Shown here piece after piece: positions 25,201 through 32,755 of a DNA stretch of 64,000 bases. Source of the stretch: an uncultured Chryseobacterium sp. (GTDB taxonomy: Bacteria > Bacteroidota > Bacteroidia > Flavobacteriales > Weeksellaceae); assembly GCA_913778085.1 (NCBI GenBank), contig CAJYXJ010000013.1, forward strand, positions 212,456 to 276,455. The letters are read 5' to 3'. The position numbers were made by a program, and so were the translations under genes. The number at the start of each line of letters is the position of its first letter. Position 1 is the stretch's first letter. The notes beneath the pieces are model-generated. The model saw only the letters and a list, made by a program, of their open reading frames with translations. It searched no databases and was not told the DNA's origin.

Positions 25201-25764
25201 ATGTTGGAAATTATAAAAGAACCCTGGTCGTGGTATGTTGCGGGCCCGCTAATCGGCCTTACCGTACCGGCCCTGCTTATTCTGGGAAATAAATCTTTCG
25301 GGATCAGTTCCTCATTAAGGCATATCTGTGCAGCCTGTATTCCTGCAAACCTAAGCTTTTTCAGGTACGACTGGAAAAAAGAAGCCTGGAATCTTTTTTT
25401 CGCGTTCGGAATTTTTCTTGGCGGGATCATTGCTTCCCTATTTTTGATGAACCAGGGAGCTATATCCGTCAATCCTAATCTAAAAGCCGAATTGGCAGCT
25501 TACGGAATTACGGATTACAGCCATCTCGTTCCCACACAGCTTATGAATTTTGCAAGCCTTTTTACACTGAGAGGATTCATTACCATGGTGGTCGGCGGAT
25601 TTCTGGTAGGTTTCGGGACACGTTATGCAGGAGGATGCACCAGTGGCCACGCCATCATGGGGCTTTCCAACCTGCAGTGGCCGTCCCTGGTCGCCACCAT
25701 CTGTTTCATGGCCGGTGGTTTTCTAATGGCTAATCTGATTTTGCCGCTCATCCTTTCACTCTAA
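25201..25764 (+). CDS. YeeE/YedE family half-size sulfur transport protein (first of a pair)
   Basis: Membrane protein of 187 residues with about five helices. It contains the family's conserved cysteine motif in GFGTRYAGGCTSGHAIMGLS, and a second Cys pair in RHICAACIP. Full-length YeeE/YedE (TsuA) proteins import thiosulfate through such cysteines; here the protein is half-size and paired with a second half encoded 10 bp downstream. With the persulfide enzyme upstream, movement of thiosulfate or another reduced sulfur species is likely, but its direction is unknown. Confidence 0.87.
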   Translation: MLEIIKEPWSWYVAGPLIGLTVPALLILGNKSFGISSSLRHICAACIPANLSFFRYDWKKEAWNLFFAFGIFLGGIIASLFLMNQGAISVNPNLKAELAAYGITDYSHLVPTQLMNFASLFTLRGFITMVVGGFLVGFGTRYAGGCTSGHAIMGLSNLQWPSLVATICFMAGGFLMANLILPLILSL

Positions 25765-25774
25765 TTTATTTAAA

Positions 25775-26251
25775 ATGAAAACAACAAAACAGCTTCAGCA
25801 GGACAGCAATAGTCGTGAGAACCAGCTTCAGCAAAAATGGTATCACCAGCTGAAATACCTGATCACAGGAATTGTATTCGGAATCGTATTTGTAAAGGCA
25901 GAGATTATCAGCTGGTTCAGGATCCAGGAAATGTTCCGCCTTCAGTCTTTCCATATGTACGGAGTTATCGGGAGTGCCGTTCTTACAGGGATGATCTCTG
26001 TTTTCCTCATTAAAAAATTCAATATCAAAGCCATCGGCGGAGAAAAAACAAGCATTGCTCCGAAGAAATTCAGTAAGGGGCAGATCTATGGCGGACTGAT
26101 TTTCGGATTCGGCTGGGCCATTACCGGAGCCTGCCCCGGACCGCTGTTTGCCCAGATCGGAACGGGAGCGTTTGCGGTAGCGGTTACTTTGCTCAGTGCA
26201 ATCTTCGGAACCTGGATCTACGGCTATTTCAGGAAAAAACTTCCTCATTGA
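25775..26251 (+). CDS. YeeE/YedE family half-size sulfur transport protein (second of a pair)
   Basis: A 158-residue membrane protein. The polar N-terminus (MKTTKQLQQDSNSRENQLQQ) precedes about four hydrophobic helices and the family motif GFGWAITGACPGPLFAQIG with one conserved Cys. It corresponds to the short-form (DUF6691-type) YeeE/YedE proteins that accompany a longer partner. It follows that partner by 10 bp, so the two are co-transcribed and probably form one channel. A terminator follows. Confidence 0.86.
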   Translation: MKTTKQLQQDSNSRENQLQQKWYHQLKYLITGIVFGIVFVKAEIISWFRIQEMFRLQSFHMYGVIGSAVLTGMISVFLIKKFNIKAIGGEKTSIAPKKFSKGQIYGGLIFGFGWAITGACPGPLFAQIGTGAFAVAVTLLSAIFGTWIYGYFRKKLPH

Positions 26252-26270
26252 TCCAAAAATCATTTACCTG

Positions 26271-26297
26271 GCGACAGAAAATCTGTCGCTTTTTTTA
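26271..26297 (+). terminator. Terminator closing the sulfur module
   Basis: GCGACAGA (26271-26278) pairs with TCTGTCGC (26282-26289) across AAA, followed by seven or more T. Confidence 0.88.
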
Positions 26298-26345
26298 TTT
26301 CTTACCAGAAGGAAAATCCTTAATTTGGGGCCAAATAAATCTGAT

Positions 26346-27341
26346 ATGCAAAGTAGGAGGAAATTCCTGAAAAAATCGGCGATCGCTTCAATGGCTCTGG
26401 TGGCAAATCCACTGGATGTATTCGCCGGAGATCGGCCTGAAAATAATCATGCAACAATCAATAAACCTATTGTCCTTTCCACTTGGGATTTCGGGTTACG
26501 AGCCAACGAGGAAGCCTGGAAGACACTGGGTAAAGGAGGAAGGGCACTGGATTCTATTGAAAGGGGAGTGCGTTTGGTGGAAGATGATCCTGCGGAAAGA
26601 AGCGTTGGCTATGGCGGCCGGCCGGACAGGGACGGAAGGGTAACACTGGATGCCTGCATCATGGATGAAAACTACAACATCGGTTCGGTAGCCTGCCTTG
26701 AAAATATTAAAAACCCGATTTCGGTAGCCCGGGCGGTCATGGAAAAAACGCCGCACGTGATGCTGGTGGGCGACGGCGCCTTGCAGTTCGCCGTTTCCCA
26801 GGGATTTAAAAAAGAAAATCTGCTCACGCCCGAATCTGAAAAGGAATGGAAAGATTGGCTGAAAGACAGCAAATACATGCCGGTCGTCAACATTGAAAAC
26901 CACGATACCATCGGGATGATTGCCTTGGATGCCCAGGGAAACCTTTCCGGAGCATGTACCACCAGCGGAATGGCTTTTAAAATGCACGGCAGGGTAGGCG
27001 ATTCCCCGATTATCGGGGCCGGTTTGTTTGTAGATAATGAAGTAGGGGCAGCAACAGCTACAGGTCATGGTGAAGAAGTAATCAGAACCGTTGGAACCCA
27101 TCTGGTGGTGGAACTGATGCGCCAGGGAAAAACACCGCAGCAGGCCTGCAAGGAAGCCGTAGAACGCATTGTACAGATTACCAAAAGAAGAAATAAGAAC
27201 CTGAAAGACATCCAGGTCGGCTTCATCGCCCTCAATAAAAAAGGCGAGTACGGCTCCTACTGCATCCAGGACGGATTCAGCTTTGCCGTACACGACCAGA
27301 AAGGAAACCGCCTGGAAAAACCTGGGTTTGCTTTGCGGTAA
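26346..27341 (+). CDS. Glycosylasparaginase (N4-(beta-N-acetylglucosaminyl)-L-asparaginase), Tat-exported
   Basis: Ntn-hydrolase of 331 residues cleaving the GlcNAc-Asn bond of N-glycans. The open frame starts earlier (26196), but ATG 26346 begins a twin-arginine signal (SRRKFLKKSAIASMALVANP), so this start is preferred. The precursor is self-cleaved before the Thr in NHDTIGMIALD (about T188), which becomes the nucleophile. Other matches to the flavobacterial enzyme are STWDFGLRANEEAWKTLGKG, VGYGGRPDRDGRVTLDACIM and GACTTSGMAFKMHGRVGDSP. The gene is 94 bp after the YeeE pair but behind a terminator. Two small genes follow within 12 bp each. Confidence 0.93.
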   Translation: MQSRRKFLKKSAIASMALVANPLDVFAGDRPENNHATINKPIVLSTWDFGLRANEEAWKTLGKGGRALDSIERGVRLVEDDPAERSVGYGGRPDRDGRVTLDACIMDENYNIGSVACLENIKNPISVARAVMEKTPHVMLVGDGALQFAVSQGFKKENLLTPESEKEWKDWLKDSKYMPVVNIENHDTIGMIALDAQGNLSGACTTSGMAFKMHGRVGDSPIIGAGLFVDNEVGAATATGHGEEVIRTVGTHLVVELMRQGKTPQQACKEAVERIVQITKRRNKNLKDIQVGFIALNKKGEYGSYCIQDGFSFAVHDQKGNRLEKPGFALR

Positions 27342-27353
27342 AAATTAAAAGCT

Positions 27354-27893
27354 ATGAAGAATTTATCTATCATTTCTTTGTTTTTAATTTTCAGCTGTCA
27401 CAATACGGTAAAAGAAAACATTAAATCTGAAGAATTTTCATTAGAAGATGTACTTGCACAGAATAATGCCGGCGCAGAAGAAGCAAAGAAATGGCTAAAG
27501 AAAAGTATTGTCGAGTATTTTAAAGCTGACATTTCTGAACAGGATAAAATCATGAAAGATATGACCACTAAAAAGTATTATGAATTTAAAAACGACGCTA
27601 TAAACGTCGATCTGGATGTAGATGGAAGTCTCACCTTAAAACAATTTCAGAAGAAGTGGGAAAACGATTACGATACAAATTTTGCTGGAATAAACACCGG
27701 ATTTCTTATTTCCACCCAGGATTGGATAAATGTTGAAGTAAGAAAATGTGAAGTAGAAACAGCATTGCTTAATGTTTACACCTTCAATGTGATTTTAGCT
27801 GATGATGGTTTCAAAGCAAAATACCGCCGGCGCATAAAAGTGATAAAGGAAGATGATAAATTTCTGATCGACGGAATAATAGAATTAAATTAA
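27354..27893 (+). CDS. Hypothetical lipoprotein
   Basis: A 179-residue protein not recognised. The start MKNLSIISLFLIFSCHN is a lipoprotein signal with Cys at residue 15. The mature part is charged, alternating Lys and Asp/Glu, with a predicted mixed alpha/beta content and a C-terminal strand-rich region (LLNVYTFNVILADDGFKAKY, RRIKVIKEDDKFLIDGIIEL) like a small NTF2- or cystatin-like fold, but this is weak. It lies 12 bp after glycosylasparaginase and 11 bp before cutC, so it is probably in the same operon. Confidence 0.7.
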   Translation: MKNLSIISLFLIFSCHNTVKENIKSEEFSLEDVLAQNNAGAEEAKKWLKKSIVEYFKADISEQDKIMKDMTTKKYYEFKNDAINVDLDVDGSLTLKQFQKKWENDYDTNFAGINTGFLISTQDWINVEVRKCEVETALLNVYTFNVILADDGFKAKYRRRIKVIKEDDKFLIDGIIELN

Positions 27894-27904
27894 ATCAACA
27901 TCAA

Positions 27905-28567
27905 ATGTCAAAAATAGAAATAGCCTGTTTCAATCCGGAATCCGCGATCACCGCCTTTGAAAACGGGGCCGACCGGATCGAATTGTGTGACGGATTAAGC
28001 GAAGGCGGAACCACCCCGGATTTTGAAACCGTTAAACAGCTGCGTAAAAAAATAAATATTCCGATGTTTGTGATGATCCGTCCGCGAGGGGGAGATTTTA
28101 CCTATTCCGATGAGGAATTCGAGCAGATGAAATCCGACCTGACCCGTTTAAAATCATTAAACGTCGATGGATTCGTTTTCGGGATTTTGGATGAAAACGA
28201 TGAGGTGAATACCACACAAAATAAAGAACTGGTGGAACTGGCTAAACCGCATCCGTGCACTTTCCACCGGGCTTTTGACCGGGCCAAAAACTTGGAACAG
28301 TCTCTGGAAAAAGTTATTAGCAGCGGATTCGCCACGATCCTCACTTCCGGTCAGCAACCCAATGTTTCCAAAGGAAAGGAAAACCTGAAAAAGCTGGTGG
28401 AACTGTCTGCCGGAAGAATCGAAATCCTCGTCGGCGGTGGATTGCGCTCAAGAAATATTGAAGAAATCCGGGATTTTACAAAAGCTGAATATTTCCATTC
28501 ATCGGCTATCACAGACGGCGGGGCGTTTGCCAGTGCAGAAGAGGTAGCAGCTTTGAAAAATAAGTAA
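27905..28567 (+). CDS. cutC: CutC family protein
   Basis: TIM-barrel protein of 220 residues, historically named copper homeostasis protein CutC. Family blocks: IEIACFNPESAITAFENGAD, RIELCDGLSEGGTTPDF, IPMFVMIRPRGGDFTYSDEE, CTFHRAFDRAKNLEQSLEKV and ILTSGQQPNVSKG. The copper role is disputed in the literature, and in related bacteria members occur beside glycan-degrading enzymes; the present position after glycosylasparaginase fits that. Slightly shorter than the ~245-residue E. coli protein but with all conserved blocks. Confidence 0.92.
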   Translation: MSKIEIACFNPESAITAFENGADRIELCDGLSEGGTTPDFETVKQLRKKINIPMFVMIRPRGGDFTYSDEEFEQMKSDLTRLKSLNVDGFVFGILDENDEVNTTQNKELVELAKPHPCTFHRAFDRAKNLEQSLEKVISSGFATILTSGQQPNVSKGKENLKKLVELSAGRIEILVGGGLRSRNIEEIRDFTKAEYFHSSAITDGGAFASAEEVAALKNK

Positions 28568-28575
28568 GAAATCAA

Positions 28576-28743
28576 TTAAACGCAAAGTTTTATTTGTAAG
28601 GCTGCACATTTTAAGCGGTCAAAGCAGGCGGCAAAGCCGCTGATGAAGCGTACGGATAAGCCGCTGCGCTTCATCAGATCAGCTTGCTGATCCGTTCTTT
28701 GCTTCCTTAATTTATATACAGAGAAAATATGCCTTTGCGTTAA
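28576..28743. repeat. Hairpin cluster enclosed by an inverted repeat
   Basis: TTAAACGCAAAG (28576-28587) is inverted as CTTTGCGTTAA (28733-28743). Between them lie three consecutive hairpins: GCGGC-AAA-GCCGC (28628-28640), TGATGAAGCG with CGCTTCATCA (28641-28676) and GATCAGC-TT-GCTGATC (28677-28692). It lies directly upstream of the broken GxxExxY gene. Confidence 0.65.
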
Positions 28744-28757
28744 ATAAAAACACACAT

Positions 28758-29134
28758 ATGACAGAAAATGAATTATCCTACAAAATTATTGGAGCAGCCC
28801 TAGAAGTACACCGGAGTTTAGGAGTTGGTTTGTTAGAGAACACTTATGAAATTGCCTTGCTTTATGAATTAAAACAGTTGGGCCTTGACGTGCAACAACA
28901 GGTTGCATTACCCTTATATACAAAGATATAATAATCGAAAATGCCTATAAAATAGATCTTGTCATCGAAGGCAAAGTAATTGTTGAAATAAAATCGGTTT
29001 TAGAAATACATCCCATATTTCAGGCTCAATTGTTAACGTATTTGAAATTAGCCCATATGAAACTCGGACTTTTAATTAATTTTAATACATTACTTATAAA
29101 ACATGGAATCCATAGGGTCGTAAACAATTTATAA
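28758..29134 (+). pseudogene. GxxExxY family protein, frameshifted
   Basis: From ATG 28758 the frame reads MTENELSYKIIGAALEVHRS, with the family signature GVGLLENTYEIAL, then runs into TAA at about 28928. One base is missing near 28911-28920; in the next frame the protein continues YKDIIIENAYKIDLVIEGKV with VEIKSVLEIHPIFQAQLLTY and ends in HRVVNNL. Together the two parts give a full-length ~125-residue GxxExxY protein, a small PD-(D/E)XK-like family of unknown function common in Bacteroidetes. The stop TAA overlaps the ATG of the beta-mannosidase gene by one base (TAATG). A sequencing error cannot be excluded. Confidence 0.85.
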
Positions 29135-31605
29135 TGAACAAAATTTTACTTTTTTCTTTTCTTTTTATTCAGCTGCTGATCAACGGCCAGACTTCGGAGC
29201 GTTCATTGTCTTCTCAGGATTGGCAGTTTAAAAATACAAAAGATCTCAAATGGTTGCCGGCTAAAGTTCCGGGGACCGTCCACATGGACCTGATGAACAA
29301 CAGCATCATTCCCGATCCTTACAAAGACGAAAACGAAAAAAAGGTGCAATGGGTAGAAAATGAAGACTGGGAGTACCAGACCGCCTTCAATCTTTCTTCA
29401 CGGGAATGGCAGCATAAAAATATCGATCTGGTTTTTTCCGGACTGGATACTTCTTCTGAGGTGTATCTGAACGGGAAATTAGTAAAAAGTACAGACAACA
29501 TGTTCAGGATATGGACCATTCCGGCAAAAATTCATTTAAAACAGGGCGAAAACATACTTCAGGTAAAATTTAAATCTGCTGTAAACGTGGGGAAAGATTT
29601 AGCCAAAAAAGTTCCTTTCATTCTGCCGGAATCACCGAGAAGTTTAGTAAGAAAGGCACAGTACCAGTTCGGTTGGGACTGGGGCCCGAGGTTGGTGACA
29701 GCCGGAATCTGGAAAGAGGTCAGCCTCAGGTTCTGGGATCTGGCTCAACTGAAAACCGTGAAGATCGAACAGATGAAACTGACACCACAGAAAGCAGAGC
29801 TGGCCGTTCATGCAGAGATATTCGCTCAGGAAGCCGGAAAGTATAAGCTTTCCATCAATAATCAAATTCAGGATCTTGCTTTAAAATCGGGATTAAACAC
29901 CATTTCGGTGCCATATCAGATCAGGAACCCAAAGTTCTGGCAGCCGAACGGTTGGGGAAAACCCAATCTGTATGATATTAAAGTTGCCTTGCAGAAAGCG
30001 TCAGAAATCATTAACGAAAAAACGGAGCGGATCGGACTGAGAACGGTAGAGTTAATTCAGGAAAAAGATGACAAAGGGAAGTCATTTTACTTTAAAGTGA
30101 ACGGTCAGCCGATGTACGCCAAAGGAACCAACTGGATTCCCGGGGACAGTTTTTCGCCAAGAATGACCAAAGAAAAATATCGGAAGCTGATCAAAGATTG
30201 TAAAGAGGCCAATATGAACATGATTCGTGTATGGGGCGGCGGCATTTACGAAGATGATGAATTCTACAAAGCCTGTGATGAGAACGGCATCCTGGTCTGG
30301 CAGGATTTCATGTTTGCCGGAAGTTTTTATCCGGCTGATGAAAGTTTCCGCGAAAATGTGAATGAGGAAGTTAAGGATCAGATCGAAAGGCTGCAGAATC
30401 ATCCTTCACTGGCTTTATGGTGCGGAAACAACGAAATTGATGAGGCCATCGTTAATTGGGGCTACCAAAAGCAGTTTAAGTATTCAAAAAACGATTCGCT
30501 GCAGGTCTGGAAAGATTACCAAGCGATTTTTCATGAAGTGATCCCCGAAGCCATCAAAAAATACGCAACGGCTGATAAGCAAATTTACTGGCCCAGTTCT
30601 CCGTCCATTGGCTGGGGGCACAAAGAAAGCCTGACGGAAGGCGATTCCCACTACTGGGGCGTCTGGTGGGGCGAGCAGCCGTTTGAAATCTTTAACGAAA
30701 AAATTCCGCGCTTCGCTTCGGAGTATGGCTTCCAGGGAATGCCGACGCTGGAAACCACAAAATCGATGTTTTCGGCAAAGCCGGATTTAAGTTTACAAAA
30801 TCCTGTGATCAAAGCGCACGAAAAACATTCGAGAGGCTGGGAGATTATCGAGAATTATATGAAAAGGGACTATATCGTTCCAAAAGATTTTGTAAAATAC
30901 AACTACGTCTCCCAACTGCTTCAGGCACGCGGCATGCAGATCGCCATTGAAGCCCACCGCCGGGCCAAACCTTACAATATGGGAACCCTGTACTGGCAGC
31001 TGAACGATTGCTGGCCGGTCGTTTCCTGGTCATCCATCGATTACCTGGGCCACTGGAAAGCCCTTCATTACCAGGTGAAAAGAAGTTTTGAAGAGGTGGC
31101 CATCTTTGTGGAGGATAAAGAAAAAGCATATGATGTTTACCTTTTGAATGATACATTAACCGACTTCGATGGAGGTTTACAGGCAGAACTTTTAAGTTTT
31201 GATGGACAGCCATTATGGGCGTTGGATGCTGCCGATCACTTACCTGCCAATTCATCTGGTAAGCGTCTGTCAATAGAAAAATCTGAATTTGATGAATTTG
31301 ATTTATCCGGATCGGTTTTAAGGATTGCTTTTAACGGGTCTGCGGGAAAAGCGGAAAAATTGTTTTACTTCAGCCGTCCGAAAGACCTCAAGCTTTCAAG
31401 GCCGGCCATTCAGATCAAAAAAATCTCCGCCACTGAAATCGAAATTTCCACCGATATCCTGGCAAAAGATGTTTATCTTATGGGAGATGTCCATTTCAGC
31501 GACAACTTTTTCGATCTTTTACCCAATACATCCAAAAGGATTATCTTATCAAAACCCCTTGAAAAAATTGAAGTGATGAGCCTTTGGGATACGATGAATG
31601 AATAG
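29134..31605 (+). CDS. Beta-mannosidase, glycoside hydrolase family 2
   Basis: Exo-beta-mannosidase of 823 residues, removing beta-linked mannose such as the core mannose of N-glycans. A signal peptide (MNKILLFSFLFIQLLINGQ) leads into the GH2 sugar-binding domain (SQDWQFKNTKDLKWLPAKVP), the immunoglobulin-like domain and the barrel. The acid/base is E434 in CGNNEIDEA and the nucleophile E530 in FASEYGFQGMP; WVMNDTW-type features appear as YWQLNDCWPVVSW. The C-terminus (IILSKPLEKIEVMSLWDTMN) is encoded in the first unit of a tandem array continuing for another 435 bp. Length is normal for the family. Confidence 0.92.
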   Translation: MNKILLFSFLFIQLLINGQTSERSLSSQDWQFKNTKDLKWLPAKVPGTVHMDLMNNSIIPDPYKDENEKKVQWVENEDWEYQTAFNLSSREWQHKNIDLVFSGLDTSSEVYLNGKLVKSTDNMFRIWTIPAKIHLKQGENILQVKFKSAVNVGKDLAKKVPFILPESPRSLVRKAQYQFGWDWGPRLVTAGIWKEVSLRFWDLAQLKTVKIEQMKLTPQKAELAVHAEIFAQEAGKYKLSINNQIQDLALKSGLNTISVPYQIRNPKFWQPNGWGKPNLYDIKVALQKASEIINEKTERIGLRTVELIQEKDDKGKSFYFKVNGQPMYAKGTNWIPGDSFSPRMTKEKYRKLIKDCKEANMNMIRVWGGGIYEDDEFYKACDENGILVWQDFMFAGSFYPADESFRENVNEEVKDQIERLQNHPSLALWCGNNEIDEAIVNWGYQKQFKYSKNDSLQVWKDYQAIFHEVIPEAIKKYATADKQIYWPSSPSIGWGHKESLTEGDSHYWGVWWGEQPFEIFNEKIPRFASEYGFQGMPTLETTKSMFSAKPDLSLQNPVIKAHEKHSRGWEIIENYMKRDYIVPKDFVKYNYVSQLLQARGMQIAIEAHRRAKPYNMGTLYWQLNDCWPVVSWSSIDYLGHWKALHYQVKRSFEEVAIFVEDKEKAYDVYLLNDTLTDFDGGLQAELLSFDGQPLWALDAADHLPANSSGKRLSIEKSEFDEFDLSGSVLRIAFNGSAGKAEKLFYFSRPKDLKLSRPAIQIKKISATEIEISTDILAKDVYLMGDVHFSDNFFDLLPNTSKRIILSKPLEKIEVMSLWDTMNE

Positions 31606-32097
31606 AATTCCGGTAAATTCAAACCTCATAGGTTTCCAACACCTATGAGGTTTACACACAACATTATCTTATCAAAATCTCCGGAAAAAATTGAGTCATT
31701 AGCCTTTGGGATACGATGAACAAGTAGGATTCCGGTAAATTCAAGCCTCATAGGTTTCCAAAACCTATGAGGTTTATACACAACATTATCTTATCAAAAC
31801 CCCTTGAAAAAATTGAAGTGATGAGCCTTTGGGATACGATGAATGAATAGAATTCCGGTAAATTCAAACCTCATAGGTTTCCAAAAAACCTATGAGGTTT
31901 ACACACAACATTATCTTATCAAAATCTCCGGAAAAAATTGAGTCATTAGCCTTTGGGATACGATGAATGAATAGAATTCCGGTAAATTCAAACCTCATAG
32001 GTTTCCAAAACCTATGAGGTTTACACAAAAAATCATCTTATCAAGGCCTTTGGAAACAATCGAGGTAGTAAGGCTTTGGAATACGATGAATCAATAA
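31540..32097 (+). repeat. Tandem array of the beta-mannosidase gene end and its hairpin (4.5 units of ~123 bp)
   Basis: Units: 31540-31662 (contains the true gene end), 31663-31784, 31785-31909, 31910-32031 and a partial, diverged unit 32032-32097. Each full unit has the last ~22 codons, the stop, ATTCCGGTAAATTCAA and an ACCTCATAGG/CCTATGAGGT hairpin. Units alternate in type: first and third have CCCCTTGAAAAAATTGAAG, second and fourth have TCTCCGGAAAAAATTGAG with one base lost. So a two-unit block of about 245 bp was itself duplicated. The last partial unit still encodes an intact tail ending LWNTMNQ and a stop. Confidence 0.9.
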
Positions 32098-32109
32098 TAC
32101 AGGCTGTTT
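31606..32109. other. Intergenic region of 504 bp after the beta-mannosidase gene
   Basis: Filled almost wholly by the tandem array; four ACCTCATAGG hairpins in it can each act as terminators. No other gene seen. Confidence 0.7.
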
Positions 32110-32712
32110 ATGAAAATAATAAAAAAGATTTCCGATTTCCTGTTTATGCTATTTTTCCTGGTATTCATACCTGGAATTGTTATCACATGGACCGATTTTA
32201 AAATAAAGACTGAACTGCCGATTAACGATTTTGCCGGATTTGTTGTTGATAGCCATCAGAATATCTATATAGGCGACAGTTTCTACTCAATCATCCAGAA
32301 ATATGACAGGACAGGAAACTTTACAGAATCCTTTAAGGTGAAAGGCACCTCGGGCAAACCTTTTACAATAGGTGTCGATACAAAAGACAACATCATCGTT
32401 ACGCTGCAGACGGGCAGAGAAGTTGTTATATATCCTCTCTATCGTGGAGAAACCATTACTGAGAGGTCATACAAAAAAAGGGATCACAACAAATTTTTTA
32501 TTACCCGCAACCATGAAAAATATGGAAATCTGGGGACCCGCTTTCCGGCGATTTGGAAATTATCAGGCACAAAAGAAAAAGTAGTGGAGCAAAGTCTTTT
32601 CCTCCAGCTGCTCAGTTTTCCGTCGATGATGGGGGTTGTTCTAACGGCGGTTTTTCTGAAATTCATCGCATTTATCACAGAAAAATGGAGAAAACTCCGG
32701 TCCGAAACGTAG
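32110..32712 (+). CDS. Hypothetical membrane protein with NHL-like repeats
   Basis: A 200-residue protein not recognised as a family. An N-terminal hydrophobic helix (FLFMLFFLVFIPGIVI) and a C-terminal one (FPSMMGVVLTAVFLKFIAFI) flank an extracytoplasmic part that looks like two propeller blades: FAGFVVDSHQNIYIGDSFYS followed by IQKYDRTGNF, and FTIGVDTKDNIIVTLQTGRE. Two blades are too few for a closed propeller. It begins just after the diverged last unit of the tandem array and is followed 43 bp later by an AEC transporter gene. Confidence 0.65.
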   Translation: MKIIKKISDFLFMLFFLVFIPGIVITWTDFKIKTELPINDFAGFVVDSHQNIYIGDSFYSIIQKYDRTGNFTESFKVKGTSGKPFTIGVDTKDNIIVTLQTGREVVIYPLYRGETITERSYKKRDHNKFFITRNHEKYGNLGTRFPAIWKLSGTKEKVVEQSLFLQLLSFPSMMGVVLTAVFLKFIAFITEKWRKLRSET

Positions 32713-32755
32713 AGAAATCAATTTCAGCCGTACCTTTGCCGCAGATTTCTGAAGT

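Noticed and set aside
31540-32097. Regular repeats suggesting a CRISPR array
   Set aside because: Units are ~123 bp, made of a gene end and a hairpin, with no unique spacers between constant repeats and no cas genes.
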